A stretch of DNA of 64,000 bases from an uncultured Prevotellaceae bacterium (GCA_900316265.1 ONCH01000016.1:1-64000), one strand, 5' to 3'; positions 34,225-43,867 are shown, numbered from the stretch's first letter. Numbers and translations: made by a program. Notes: generated by a model not told the origin, from the sequence alone.

Positions 34225-35763
34225 GTGGGCGAACGGGTACACAGAAGCGTCATGAATATCAAGGTGGGAATGTTTTTCTACATTCTCTCCTTGTTTCTCG
34301 CTTTTTTCTCCCGTAAGGTTTTTCTCAACTGTCTAGGTGCAGAGTTCATCGGACTAACGGGCATGCTGATGAACATCATGTCGTTCCTCAGCGTTGCCGA
34401 ACTAGGTATTGGCACCAGCATCGTCTATTTCCTCTACAAGCCCCTACAGGAGGACAACCACGAGCGAATTAATGAAATCATGTCGATGCTCGCTTTCCTC
34501 TACCGTTGCATCGGTCTCATCATTGGTAGCTGCGGCATCCTCATTAGCCTTTTCTTCCCTTGGTGGTTCGGTCACTTGGGCACAGGACTACCGCTGGTAT
34601 ATTTTGCGTTCTACTCTTTCTTGGCAACAACAGTTTCCGCTTACGTCTTCAATTATAAGCAGCTACTGGTCAGTGCCAACCAGAAACAGTACCTTGTCAA
34701 CGCCTACTTCCAGACCATTGCCATCGTACAGAGTCTCACACAGATTCTTCTCGCCTATTATTATCGTAACCTATGGTTATGGGTAGTTGTCGGGTTGGTG
34801 TTTACCATTATCGGCATTATAGTTTTCAACATTCGTATCCGCCAGCTATACCCTTGGCTGCGCATTAACCTGAAAGAAGGGCGCGAGAATCTAAAGCGCT
34901 ACCCAGAGATACTGAAAAAGACACGCCAGATTTTCGTTCAGCGCATCAAGGACTTCATCCTCTATAAGAGCGACGAGTTGCTGGTGGGTATGTTCGTCAG
35001 CGTTGTGCAGGTGGCGTTCTATGGTAATTACACCATCATCACAAGCAAACTCAATTTCTTAGTCAACGTACTTAGCGACGGTATGAATGCCGGCGTGGGT
35101 AACCTTGTAGCTGAGGGTGACGAGAAAAACATCATGAAAGTATTCTGGGAACTCACGGCCGTGCGTTTCCTTATTTCCGGAGCTATCGTTTTCAGCCTGC
35201 TACTCTTCCTGCAGCCCTTTGTCACTTATTGGTTCGGCAGACAATACCGTCTCAGCGATCTTATCGTCTTCCTACTCGTCTTTAACATCTTCATCTATCT
35301 GTCACGAGGCGTCGTCGAGAACTATATTTCTGCTCACGGTCTTTATTCCGACGTATGGGTGGCGTGGACTGAACTGGCTCTGAACATCTGCATCACGTTT
35401 TGCCTTGCCCCTTTCTATGGCATCGTCGGCATCCTGCTGGGCAAAATCCTCAGCGTTTTCTTCATCGCAGTGTTCTGGAAACCATACTTCCTCTTCAGCC
35501 GAGGGTTAAAGCAGAGCGTAACCGTCTATTGGCGAGGTATGGCACCCTACTACCTCATCTTCCTCCTATTCCTTACCGCCACCCTATTCTTGCGTTATAT
35601 GGTCGTTGAAGTCTATGTCACCAGCCTGCCGCTCCTAATCGGCTATGCGGCCTTGCTCTTCCCCCTCTTACTTGCCGTCTATTTCCTCGTCCTTTTCTAC
35701 GCTACTCGTGGCATGAAGTATTTCGTGGCCCGCAAACCTGATGTTTATAATCTGTTAACATAA
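34225..35763 (+). CDS. Polysaccharide flippase (Wzx/MATE-like)
   Basis: The 512-residue protein has about 12-14 transmembrane helices and features of the Wzx/polysaccharide transporter family (FLNCLGAEFIGLTGML, VAELGIGTSIVYFLYKPL, YKSDELLVGMFV). I use the GTG at 34225, giving (M)GERVHRSVMNIKVG, because relatives have a similar leader before the first helix; an ATG at 34252 is an alternative. It should flip lipid-linked repeat units to the periplasm. A second flippase is encoded at 50502, so the two loci probably handle different units. Confidence 0.86.
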   Translation: MGERVHRSVMNIKVGMFFYILSLFLAFFSRKVFLNCLGAEFIGLTGMLMNIMSFLSVAELGIGTSIVYFLYKPLQEDNHERINEIMSMLAFLYRCIGLIIGSCGILISLFFPWWFGHLGTGLPLVYFAFYSFLATTVSAYVFNYKQLLVSANQKQYLVNAYFQTIAIVQSLTQILLAYYYRNLWLWVVVGLVFTIIGIIVFNIRIRQLYPWLRINLKEGRENLKRYPEILKKTRQIFVQRIKDFILYKSDELLVGMFVSVVQVAFYGNYTIITSKLNFLVNVLSDGMNAGVGNLVAEGDEKNIMKVFWELTAVRFLISGAIVFSLLLFLQPFVTYWFGRQYRLSDLIVFLLVFNIFIYLSRGVVENYISAHGLYSDVWVAWTELALNICITFCLAPFYGIVGILLGKILSVFFIAVFWKPYFLFSRGLKQSVTVYWRGMAPYYLIFLLFLTATLFLRYMVVEVYVTSLPLLIGYAALLFPLLLAVYFLVLFYATRGMKYFVARKPDVYNLLT

Positions 35764-35777
35764 ACGGCCAAAAGCGG

Positions 35778-35801
35778 AAAAGTACAACTTTTTATACTTT
35801 T
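35778..35801 (+). terminator. Weak A/T-rich terminator after the flippase gene
   Basis: AAAAGTA (35778-35784) pairs with TACTTTT (35795-35801), followed by long T-runs. The stem has only one G-C pair per arm, so efficiency is uncertain. Confidence 0.35.
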
Positions 35802-35826
35802 ATTTTTTTATTTCTTTTTTTTTCAT

Positions 35827-35834
35827 TACTTTTG
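35827..35834 (+). promoter_or_regulatory. -7 promoter element TACTTTTG four bases before the next ATG
   Basis: TACTTTTGCAGTATG: the ATG at 35839 lies at the expected transcription start, another candidate leaderless mRNA. Confidence 0.6.
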
Positions 35835-35838
35835 CAGT

Positions 35839-36675
35839 ATGAGAGTAATTTGTGATGCCCCAGGACAGACATGCAACCGCCTATGGACGTATGTTGCAAG
35901 CGTCGCTCAATGTATTGCCGAGAATAGGAGTATGATGATAATCTTCTACGACTGGACTATTGAGGACTTCCCTAACCTGCTACACTGTCCATTCATATAC
36001 TTCCCGCTGTGGCATAAATGGTACTTGGAACGTAGCAACGGGTGGAACAACTACAAGGGACTAACGTGGAAGGTAACGCACGACAAACGCTGGGACAAGA
36101 TTTTCAAATTTCTCGGTTTCACGAAGGGCTGGCAGACACGTACTGATACGCGCTACCTGCAACAAACAATGCCCGAACTGCAACACATTTTCCGTCCGAA
36201 GGATGAGATTATGCAGAAGGCAGAAACGATGATTGTAAGAATGAGGCAAAAGGTAGACATAGTGGTAGGCGTACATATCCGACGGGGTGACTATGCCACA
36301 TGGAACGACGGACGCTTCTTCTACAAACTGGAAGAGTATCATCAGTTTATGCTTCGCATCCAACAATTATATAAAGACAAGCACGTGGGATTCTTCATCA
36401 GCAGCAATGAGGATTTCTCACTGGATATCTTTGAGGGCTGTTATTGTCAGCGTTTCAGCAAAGAACCGTCAGGAGCCATCCTCGACCTGTACACTCTCTC
36501 TGTCTGCGACCGCATTATCGGTCCTTTCAGTAGCTACTCTCGCTGGGCATCGTTTATTGGCGAGGTGCCTCTTTGCTTCCTGGAAACGAGAGAGCAGCAA
36601 TTTACAGAACAGAGTTTCGCAAAGATTGTTGACTATTTCCACTTTGAAAACGGTAAAGAAATTTTAGACTGGTAA
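35839..36675 (+). CDS. Fucosyltransferase-like glycosyltransferase (GT11-type motif)
   Basis: The 278-residue soluble protein carries VGVHIRRGDYATW (His146 onward), the HxRRGDY nucleotide-sugar binding motif of alpha-1,2- and related fucosyltransferases, and a later GPFSSYSRWASFIGEVP block that corresponds to the SxFSxWxA motif of this superfamily. The N-terminus (DAPGQTCNRLWTYVAS) also resembles the GxGNQLF start of GT11 in position, although it is divergent. It probably transfers fucose or a related deoxysugar to the repeat unit. Acceptor unknown. Six bases precede the next gene. Confidence 0.72.
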   Translation: MRVICDAPGQTCNRLWTYVASVAQCIAENRSMMIIFYDWTIEDFPNLLHCPFIYFPLWHKWYLERSNGWNNYKGLTWKVTHDKRWDKIFKFLGFTKGWQTRTDTRYLQQTMPELQHIFRPKDEIMQKAETMIVRMRQKVDIVVGVHIRRGDYATWNDGRFFYKLEEYHQFMLRIQQLYKDKHVGFFISSNEDFSLDIFEGCYCQRFSKEPSGAILDLYTLSVCDRIIGPFSSYSRWASFIGEVPLCFLETREQQFTEQSFAKIVDYFHFENGKEILDW

Positions 36676-36680
36676 GAGAT

Positions 36681-37865
36681 ATGAAGATAGCAGTATTGAC
36701 ATCAGGCATTCTTCCTGTTCCTGCCGTACAAGGAGGAGCTGTAGAGAATTTCCTTGACTACTTTCTGGAATACAATGACGCACATCGTCTGCACGACATC
36801 ACAGTCTATAGCGTATGGCACCCTGACGTTGAGAATCATCCTGCACTGAAATCAGACGTCAACCACTACTACTATATCGACGTGTCAAGTAAAATAGCAA
36901 AAATCAGAAAACACGTTTATGGTTATTTCCACAAAGATACTCACTATCATTATTCCATTGAATACTATTTACACAAGGCGATAAAGCATCTTTGCAAGGG
37001 GCAGTATGACATGATTATCATGAACAACCGACCCGGTTATGCTGAACAGCTGATAGGAAGAACGAATGCGAAACTGGTGTACAACCTGTATAACGACAAG
37101 CTGAACAATGAGACAAGAGCCTGTAGGCAGATATTCGATGCCGCAACACTGATAATTTCCACGTCGGACTATATCACAAACAGGGTAAAAACCATCAACA
37201 ACGCGACCAACAAATGTGTGACAGTATATAGCGGTATTGAGGTACAGCGTTTCAACACTGATTTTACACCGAAGATACAGCGAAACGACCTTCACTTGAA
37301 AGGCACAGATTTCGTGATGCTTTTCAGCGGACGAGTGACGCAGGAAAAAGGTATCATGGAACTGATTGAAGCTATGATTCTATTGAAAGACCGCGAAGAT
37401 GTCAAGTTGCTGGTCATTGGCAGTTCGTTCTATGGCAATGCCAACAACGAAAACGCATTTGCCAAGTCATTAAAAGAAAAGGCAGAGCCACTGAAAAGCA
37501 ATATCATATTTACGGGGTTTATCCCCTACACTGACATGCCAAACTATCTGAGCATGGCAGACGTAGCAGTCATTCCTTCGGTATGGGACGACCCATTCCC
37601 CACGACCGTTCTTGAAGCTCAGGCCATGGGATTACCTATCATTTCAACCCGTCGTGGAGGCATTCCTGAAGAAGTGACGAAAGAGAATGCCATCCTGCTT
37701 GATACCGACGAGCACTTCGTTGACAACCTTGCCACCTCTATTCTCGACCTATACGAACACCCTGAGAAACGTAAGCAGATGGCAGCAGCCTCCTTTAAAC
37801 GAGCAAAGTTATTTGACAAAGAAACCTATGCCAAGAATTTCTTTGAGGCACTGGAAGAGTTATAA
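36681..37865 (+). CDS. GT4 family glycosyltransferase
   Basis: This is a 394-residue GT-B enzyme. The N-terminal domain begins KIAVLTSGILPVPAVQGGAVENF, the C-terminal domain has LFSGRVTQEKGIMELIEA, IFTGFIPYTDMPNYL and VIPSVWDDPFPTTVLEAQAMGLPIISTRRGGIPE, with the E-x7-E donor-binding pattern of GT4. Acts in the cytoplasm on a lipid-linked glycan. It may form a small operon with the fucosyltransferase-like gene. Confidence 0.9.
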   Translation: MKIAVLTSGILPVPAVQGGAVENFLDYFLEYNDAHRLHDITVYSVWHPDVENHPALKSDVNHYYYIDVSSKIAKIRKHVYGYFHKDTHYHYSIEYYLHKAIKHLCKGQYDMIIMNNRPGYAEQLIGRTNAKLVYNLYNDKLNNETRACRQIFDAATLIISTSDYITNRVKTINNATNKCVTVYSGIEVQRFNTDFTPKIQRNDLHLKGTDFVMLFSGRVTQEKGIMELIEAMILLKDREDVKLLVIGSSFYGNANNENAFAKSLKEKAEPLKSNIIFTGFIPYTDMPNYLSMADVAVIPSVWDDPFPTTVLEAQAMGLPIISTRRGGIPEEVTKENAILLDTDEHFVDNLATSILDLYEHPEKRKQMAAASFKRAKLFDKETYAKNFFEALEEL

Positions 37866-37882
37866 AAAAATTAAACACACAC

Positions 37883-39274
37883 ATGATGAACAAAAGATTT
37901 GTATTCTTAACACTGATGGCAGCACTCGTCTGCCAGATTACACATGCCGTAGACACATACACAACAAAGGGCGATGGCACGACGTATAGCATTCAGATAC
38001 TTGCAGAAATAAATGAGTCTGGAGTCATTGCCTACGATATAGATGTGGATGAATGGCGGACTGAATATGAGTTGCAGAAAAGTATTACTATTGCTGCAGG
38101 CGATAAGTTTGTGATGGACGACGCTCTTGTCGTTTTCTTCAATAAGGACGTATGCCTGACGATTGAAGGCGAGGCGGACTTCAAGTGCGATGAAGGTTCC
38201 ATATTCGAAGCCTTTGACGAGATTTCAGGTTCCTCAGTTCGCTTGAAATGCAATACGACGACAGAAATGAGCACATGCAAGTTCTATAATGTTGGTGTGG
38301 AAGTGATGGGAGAAGGGGCTATAAACATGTACAACTGTTACTTTGAAAACCATGACGGATTGACTGCTGCAGCCTTATACTTTATCAGTAACGGAGCACC
38401 AAGCATAATCCAATATTGTGAGTTCCACTCCTGCCAGAAGGCCGCCATCGGCAGTGCAGCCAATGCCTCGCGCCCGATGACTATCAAATATAGTATTTTC
38501 AATATGAATTCAGCGGCAAACGGCAACATCCCACAGATAAACATCACTGCAGCTAATCCGTTGGTCGTCGACGATAATACAGTGGAAGGAAATCCAGAAA
38601 ACACCATGGTGGGCGGCATCGGTATCTCGAACTTTATGGGCTATGATGCGGATATCACCATTAAGAATTGCCGTATTAAAGATAACCGTTATGGCATCGG
38701 AATTGTTGGACCAGCTGCAAAGATACGCATAGAGAACAACTTGCTCATTGATAACTGCCACGAGACAAACCCGATGAATGGAGGTTCAGGCGTCAGCCTT
38801 TATGACCCGTACCAGCAAACAGAGGCAATGATCACCGGCAATCACATTAAAGGCTCACTGTGGGGTATTACTGTCATCGGTTGCAAGGACGTGAACCTGG
38901 GACGTATTGACGTACCCCAGACTGACGAACACTATAATCCCGGTGAGAACATCTTCTTGAACAACGGTAACAATGGAGAGCTATATGACCTCTACAACAA
39001 TTCAGCCAACACGGTCTATGCACAAGGCAACAGGTGGAACGTCAGCGAGCAGACTCAAGAGCAGATAGAGACCGTTATCTATCATAAGCACGATAATTCG
39101 TCGCTGGGAGAGGTCATCTATTGGCCCGCCGCAACTACAACTAACATTGGTGATATGTCTGAGGAGGAAAGGAGCGTAGAAGGAAATTGTTACGACCTGC
39201 AAGGTCGCAAGGTTACTAAACAGTTAAAGACTAAAGGTATATACATCGTCAATGGCAAGAAAGTGGTTCGCTAA
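37883..39274 (+). CDS. Secreted right-handed beta-helix protein with Prevotella-type C-terminal tail
   Basis: The protein of 463 residues has a signal peptide (to about 22, ending THA) and repeated short strands with Asn ladders (ITIKNCRIKDNRYGIGIVG, RIENNLLIDNC), the pattern of parallel beta-helix (pectate-lyase-like) proteins. The C-terminus ends CYDLQGRKV...GIYIVNGKKVVR, a tail very common in secreted Prevotella proteins and similar to T9SS sorting domains. It could bind or cut the polysaccharide. It overlaps the next gene by 23 bases. Start may be the first or second Met. Confidence 0.75.
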   Translation: MMNKRFVFLTLMAALVCQITHAVDTYTTKGDGTTYSIQILAEINESGVIAYDIDVDEWRTEYELQKSITIAAGDKFVMDDALVVFFNKDVCLTIEGEADFKCDEGSIFEAFDEISGSSVRLKCNTTTEMSTCKFYNVGVEVMGEGAINMYNCYFENHDGLTAAALYFISNGAPSIIQYCEFHSCQKAAIGSAANASRPMTIKYSIFNMNSAANGNIPQINITAANPLVVDDNTVEGNPENTMVGGIGISNFMGYDADITIKNCRIKDNRYGIGIVGPAAKIRIENNLLIDNCHETNPMNGGSGVSLYDPYQQTEAMITGNHIKGSLWGITVIGCKDVNLGRIDVPQTDEHYNPGENIFLNNGNNGELYDLYNNSANTVYAQGNRWNVSEQTQEQIETVIYHKHDNSSLGEVIYWPAATTTNIGDMSEEERSVEGNCYDLQGRKVTKQLKTKGIYIVNGKKVVR

Positions 39275-39821
39275 CGCCTGTGCCATTCTGCTACTGGCAT
39301 CCTGTCAGACTCTCAAGCCTGGCGATTTGCTGTTTCACGTCGTGGAGCAAGGTAATGCCATTACTGACGTGACACCAGGCATGATAGACCACGTGGCTAT
39401 TGTACTTTCGAAGGACAGTGTCATCGAGGCCGTCAGTACAGGCGTGAAGACTACCCCACTCGACTCGTTGCGCCAACAGAAGGGCTATTATATAATAGGT
39501 AGAGTAAGAAAGGTGGATGCAGCACAATCCGTCGCCAATGCCCGTCAATACTTGGGCAGAAAATACGACCGTCTCTATCTGCCCAACAACGAGGACATCT
39601 ACTGTTCAGAACTGGTGCAGTTCTCTTTCATCGATACCCAAGGGCAGCGTCTATTCTCCTCGATTCCGATGTCGTTTCACGATGCATCGGGGCGCATCAC
39701 GGACTACTGGACAAAGTTCTATCGACAGTACAACATAGCAGTACCTGAGGGGCAGCCAGGCACCAACCCAGGCGAACTGTCACAACGCAAAATGGTTCGC
39801 ATCAAGGGGCGGTTAAGGTAG
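39252..39821 (+). CDS. YiiX-like NlpC/P60-superfamily lipoprotein
   Basis: The 189-residue protein has a lipobox LLASC (Cys18) and then the permuted papain-like fold of YiiX/YebB enzymes: LKPGDLLFHVV, MIDHVAIV (His47) and NEDIYCSELVQF (Cys118), the probable catalytic pair. Family members are thought to be amidases or acyl hydrolases on cell-wall or lipid substrates. It starts within the coding sequence of the beta-helix gene. It closes the first polysaccharide locus; its link to polymer synthesis is uncertain. Confidence 0.8.
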   Translation: MARKWFANACAILLLASCQTLKPGDLLFHVVEQGNAITDVTPGMIDHVAIVLSKDSVIEAVSTGVKTTPLDSLRQQKGYYIIGRVRKVDAAQSVANARQYLGRKYDRLYLPNNEDIYCSELVQFSFIDTQGQRLFSSIPMSFHDASGRITDYWTKFYRQYNIAVPEGQPGTNPGELSQRKMVRIKGRLR

Positions 39822-39945
39822 TCTTTTGCCAAGTCCGCCTTACATTTACAATTGTAGTACGCAAAAAAAATATAAATTCTCCTTTCTCATTGCGACACCA
39901 CACTTTTTTATAGAAAAAGAATTCTCAATTCTCAATAAAATTGTG

Positions 39946-39953
39946 TACCTTTG
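39946..39953 (+). promoter_or_regulatory. -7 promoter element TACCTTTG for pgk
   Basis: TGTACCTTTGCAGTCGC, about 50 bases before the ATG at 40003. The 180 bases between 39821 and 40003 hold nothing else that I recognise. Confidence 0.65.
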
Positions 39954-40002
39954 CAGTCGCTTTTAAACGAATTATTCTACATTATTAAATAACAAAAGCA
40001 TT

Positions 40003-41226
40003 ATGACAATCAACGAATTCAACTTTGCCGGTAAGAAGGCAATCGTACGTGTAGACTTCAACGTACCCCTGGATGAGAATGGTAAGATTACAGACGACAC
40101 CCGTATCCGTGGTGCCCTGCCTACCCTGAAGAAGATTCTGAACGATGGCGGTGCTGTCATCATCATGAGCCACATGGGTAAGCCCAAAGGCAAGGTAGAT
40201 GCCAAGAAGTCTTTGGGTCAGATTCGCGAGGCTGTAGAGAAGGCTCTGGGCGTTCCCGTTGCTTTCGCTCCCGACTGCGCTAAGGCTGCTGACGCTGCCA
40301 AGGCTCTGAAGATGGGTGAGGCTCTGCTGCTGGAGAACCTGCGCTTCTATCCTGAGGAAGAGGGTAAGCCCGTAGGTCTGGAGAAGGGTACTCCTGAATA
40401 CGACGAGGCCAAGAAGGCTCTGAAGTCTTCTCAGAAGGAGTTTGCCAAGACGCTGGCTTCTTACGCTGACTGCTACGTGATGGATGCCTTCGGTACTGCT
40501 CACCGCAAGCACGCCTCTACTGCTGTTATCGCCGACTACTTCGACGCAAACAACAAGATGCTGGGTCTGCTGATGGAGAAGGAGGTACAGGCTGTTGACA
40601 ATGTGCTCAGCAACATCAAGCGTCCTTTCGTTGCCATCATGGGTGGTTCTAAGGTATCTTCTAAGATTGGTATCATCGAGAACCTGCTCGGTAAGGTTGA
40701 TAAGCTCATCCTCTGCGGTGGTATGACCTATACCTTCGCAAAGGCTCACGGTGGTGAGATTGGTGAGTCTATCGTTGAGATGGACAAGCTGGATGTAGCT
40801 CTGGGCGTTGAGGAGCTGGCTAAGAAGAACGGCGTAGAGCTCGTTCTGGGCAGCGACTGCACAGCTACTAATGGTCTCGACTTCGGTACCATGACCGTCA
40901 AGGAGGGTGCAGAAATCATTACCTGCCCTGCCAACAAGGTTCCCGCTGGTTTCGAGGGTGTTGACGCTGGTGTTGAGAGCCAGAAGGCTTTCGCCGAGGC
41001 TATCAAGGGTGCTAAGACCATCCTGTGGAACGGTCCTGCAGGCGTATTCGAGTGCGACGCCTTCACCGCTGGTTCACGTGCCATCGGCGACGCTATCGCT
41101 GAGGCTACCAAGAACGGTGCTTTCTCTCTGATTGGTGGTGGCGACTCTGTAGCTTGTGTCAACAAGTTCGGTCTGGCTGACCAGGTTTCGGTGCTTCCTG
41201 GTGTAGCAGCTATCAAGGGTGAATAA
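40003..41226 (+). CDS. pgk: Phosphoglycerate kinase
   Basis: The glycolytic enzyme of 407 residues interconverts 1,3-bisphosphoglycerate + ADP and 3-phosphoglycerate + ATP. Landmarks are [83 protein letters not shown] and [13 protein letters not shown]. Codon use is strongly biased (CTG, GGT, GCT, AAG), as expected of a highly expressed gene. It is monocistronic, with its own promoter and a hairpin terminator. Confidence 0.98.
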   Translation: MTINEFNFAGKKAIVRVDFNVPLDENGKITDDTRIRGALPTLKKILNDGGAVIIMSHMGKPKGKVDAKKSLGQIREAVEKALGVPVAFAPDCAKAADAAKALKMGEALLLENLRFYPEEEGKPVGLEKGTPEYDEAKKALKSSQKEFAKTLASYADCYVMDAFGTAHRKHASTAVIADYFDANNKMLGLLMEKEVQAVDNVLSNIKRPFVAIMGGSKVSSKIGIIENLLGKVDKLILCGGMTYTFAKAHGGEIGESIVEMDKLDVALGVEELAKKNGVELVLGSDCTATNGLDFGTMTVKEGAEIITCPANKVPAGFEGVDAGVESQKAFAEAIKGAKTILWNGPAGVFECDAFTAGSRAIGDAIAEATKNGAFSLIGGGDSVACVNKFGLADQVSVLPGVAAIKGE

Positions 41227-41252
41227 TACTTACAAACGTTTACGTTAAAAAT

Positions 41253-41281
41253 ATCCCGATATGTGAATAGCGTATCGGGAT
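41253..41281 (+). terminator. Terminator of pgk
   Basis: ATCCCGATA (41253-41261) pairs perfectly with TATCGGGAT (41273-41281) over an 11-base loop, followed by TTTTT. The end of the hairpin overlaps the presumed -33 region of the next promoter. Confidence 0.8.
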
Positions 41282-41287
41282 TTTTCG

Positions 41288-41295
41288 TACCTTTG
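41288..41295 (+). promoter_or_regulatory. -7 promoter element TACCTTTG for the 84-residue protein gene
   Basis: CGTACCTTTGCATC directly after the T-run of the pgk terminator; the leader to 41342 is about 40 bases. Confidence 0.65.
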
Positions 41296-41341
41296 CATCA
41301 GAAAAAGAAACAAATACTTAAAAACTAATCACTAAAACATT

Positions 41342-41596
41342 ATGAGCAAGAAATTTCTGATTGGAGACCGCACGAAGGATGAGTGGATCTCAGTATTGGA
41401 CACAGAGAACAAGAAACTGGAGTTTACCAACCACCTCGCCTCAGCTAAGGAATTTAAAGGTTTTGAGGACACCAAAGGTGAGCTGAAGAAACTACAAGAG
41501 CAGACCAGTGGTTATTTCGAAGACCTGCAGGTCTATGTACTGGGTGAAGATGGCAAGGCCCATCGTCCTGACGAACGCGACATGATAGCTTGGTAA
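41342..41596 (+). CDS. Small soluble protein of unknown function
   Basis: The 84-residue acidic protein has no signal peptide or membrane segment. It has a short N-terminal beta-like part (KKFLIGDRTKDEWISVLDT), a charged helix (FKGFEDTKGELKKLQEQ) and a C-terminal strand part (YFEDLQVYVLGEDG). I do not recognise a family. It is framed by its own promoter and a strong terminator, and its codon use looks like that of its well-expressed neighbours, so it is likely to be a real, independently expressed gene. Confidence 0.75.
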   Translation: MSKKFLIGDRTKDEWISVLDTENKKLEFTNHLASAKEFKGFEDTKGELKKLQEQTSGYFEDLQVYVLGEDGKAHRPDERDMIAW

Positions 41597-41602
41597 AACT
41601 AC

Positions 41603-41637
41603 AAAAACCGCTTGAACAAAACATTCAAGCGGTTTTT
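41603..41637. terminator. Bidirectional terminator between the small gene and the EF-G paralogue
   Basis: AAAAACCGCTTGAA (41603-41616) pairs perfectly with TTCAAGCGGTTTTT (41624-41637) with a 7-base loop; T-runs follow in both directions. Confidence 0.88.
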
Positions 41638-41679
41638 TATTGAAATGGTGTGTTGGCGGTTGACCCGCCAACCACTTTT

Positions 41680-43818
41680 TTAGTCTTCTTCCTTCATCTC
41701 AGCCTCATGCTCCTTAATGAGAGCCTGCTGGATGTCGTTCGGAACAAGTTCGTAGCTAGAGAACTGGGTAGTAAACGATGCACGGCCACCAGTCAGTGAA
41801 CTCAGAGCAATAGAATAAGAAGCGAGTTCCTTCAAAGGAATCTTAGCAGTCAGCTTCTGATAGCCATTCTCTGAATCCATACCCATGATGATGGCACGAC
41901 GACCCTGCAAGTCAGACATCACATCACCCATGTAATCAGCGGGCACAAGTACTTCCAAATCGTAGATAGGCTCCAGTACCTTAGGACCGGCCTCCTTGAA
42001 GGCAGCGCTGAAGGCGTTACGTGCAGCCAACATGAATGACAACTCGTTAGAGTCAACGGGGTGCATCTTACCGTCGTAAACAATAACGCGAACGTCGCGG
42101 GCATAAGAACCAGTCAACGGGCCTTGCTCCATACGCTCCATGATACCCTTCAGGATAGCGGGCATGAAACGCATATCGATGGCACCACCAACCACTGAGT
42201 TGATGAATACAAGCTTGCCGCCCCACTCCAGATCCTTCTCTTCCTTCGACTTGATGTTCATCTTGAACTCCTGGCCGTTGATAGTGAATGACGTAGGATC
42301 AGGCATACCATCAGTGTAAGGCTCAACAATCAGGTGTACCTCACCAAACTGTCCGGCACCACCCGACTGCTTCTTGTGACGATAGTCGGCACGAGCCATC
42401 TTCGTGATGGTCTCACGATAAGGAATCTTCGGTTCCTGATATTCAATCTGAATCTTCTCGTTGTTCTCCATACGCCACTTCAAGGTACGCAGGTGGAACT
42501 CACCCTGACCATGAACGATAATCTGACGGAGCTCCTTAGACTGCTCAACAACCCATGTAGGATCTTCCTGACGCATCTTCTGCAGAGCAGCCATCATCTT
42601 CTCGGTCTCAGCCTCGTTGACAGCCTTGTTAGGATATTTGATGAAGTCAAATTTATTTTCTACATCCTTGCTATTCAGCGTGTTACCTGTCTTCACGTCC
42701 TTCAGCTTCACCGTACAACCGATATCACCTGCACGCAACTCGTCAACCTGGATGCGGTTAGCACCAGCGCAAGCGTACAGGGTACCGATGCGCTCCTTAG
42801 AGCCACGATCAGCATTGGTCAGGTCGTCGCCACTCTTGACAACACCACTCATCACCTTGAAATACTGAACCTCACCGATATGGGGCTCAACACCAGTCTT
42901 GAAGAAATAAAGTGATGTGGGAGCAGAAGCATCAACAGGAACATCCTTGCCAGCAGCATTCTTGATGACAGGCATCTCGCTAACGAAAGGAACAACGTTG
43001 CCAAGGAACTCCATCAAGCGGCGAACACCCATATCACGGCCTGCGCAAACACAGAACACGGGGAAGATAGAACGTGTTACCAGACCCTTACGGATACCCT
43101 CACGCATCTCGTCCTCACTGAGGTCCTCGCTCTCGAAGAACTTCTCCATCAGTGTGTCGTCACCAGCAGCAGCAGCCTCAACGAGTTTGGCTTTCCACTC
43201 CTTGGCCTTCTCCAGCTGGTCGGCAGGAATATCCTCAATGATGGGAGCACCACCTTCGGGCTTCCAAGAATATTTCTTCATCAGCAGCACATCGATGACG
43301 GCATTAAAGCCTGCGCCTGTCTGAATAGGATACTGTACGGGCACGCAGTTCGGACCATACACTTCCTTCAACTGATTCAGAATCTGATCGAAGTCGCAGT
43401 TATCGCGATCCAGCTGGTTCACCAGGAAGATTACGGGCTTCTTCAGCTTCTCGGTATTGCGGAAGGCATTCATCGTACCTACCTCAGGACCATACTGACC
43501 ATTGATGAGCAGCACAGCCTGGTCGGTGACGTTCAGAGCGGTGATAGCACCACCCACAAAGTCGTCAGAACCCGGACAGTCGATGATGTTCAACTTCTTG
43601 TTGTTCCACTCCACATGAAAAACAGTAGAGAATACCGAGTAGCCGTATTCCTGTTCAACAGGGAAATAATCGCTCATGGTGTTCTTTCCTTCAACGGTAC
43701 CGCGACGCTTGATGATACCAGCTTCGTAAACCATACTTTCGGCAAGAGTAGTCTTGCCGCTACCCGCACTGCCAAGCAGTGCAATGTTCTTGATTTCGTT
43801 TGTTTGATAAACTTTCAT
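41680..43818 (-). CDS. Elongation factor G paralogue with substituted GTPase site (EF-G2-like)
   Basis: The protein has 712 residues and the five-domain EF-G layout. The G1 loop is GSAGSGKTT (16-24) rather than AHIDAGKTT. In G3 the usual DTPGHVDF is DCPGSDDF (80-87), so the catalytic His is Ser84. G4 is NQLD (134-137) rather than NKMD. Domains II-V are recognisable (GQGEFHLRTL, PIPYRET-like IPYRETI, GSYARDVRV, VPADYMGDVMSDLQGRR). This pattern fits the Bacteroidota second EF-G (FusA2), reported in Bacteroides as translating without GTP hydrolysis and important under starvation. The main fusA must lie elsewhere. Leftward, single gene. Confidence 0.88.
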   Translation of the reverse strand: MKVYQTNEIKNIALLGSAGSGKTTLAESMVYEAGIIKRRGTVEGKNTMSDYFPVEQEYGYSVFSTVFHVEWNNKKLNIIDCPGSDDFVGGAITALNVTDQAVLLINGQYGPEVGTMNAFRNTEKLKKPVIFLVNQLDRDNCDFDQILNQLKEVYGPNCVPVQYPIQTGAGFNAVIDVLLMKKYSWKPEGGAPIIEDIPADQLEKAKEWKAKLVEAAAAGDDTLMEKFFESEDLSEDEMREGIRKGLVTRSIFPVFCVCAGRDMGVRRLMEFLGNVVPFVSEMPVIKNAAGKDVPVDASAPTSLYFFKTGVEPHIGEVQYFKVMSGVVKSGDDLTNADRGSKERIGTLYACAGANRIQVDELRAGDIGCTVKLKDVKTGNTLNSKDVENKFDFIKYPNKAVNEAETEKMMAALQKMRQEDPTWVVEQSKELRQIIVHGQGEFHLRTLKWRMENNEKIQIEYQEPKIPYRETITKMARADYRHKKQSGGAGQFGEVHLIVEPYTDGMPDPTSFTINGQEFKMNIKSKEEKDLEWGGKLVFINSVVGGAIDMRFMPAILKGIMERMEQGPLTGSYARDVRVIVYDGKMHPVDSNELSFMLAARNAFSAAFKEAGPKVLEPIYDLEVLVPADYMGDVMSDLQGRRAIIMGMDSENGYQKLTAKIPLKELASYSIALSSLTGGRASFTTQFSSYELVPNDIQQALIKEHEAEMKEED

Positions 43819-43867
43819 AAGGCTTATTGTTATAGGTTATATTGTTTTGTTTTGAGTTAACGGAGGC

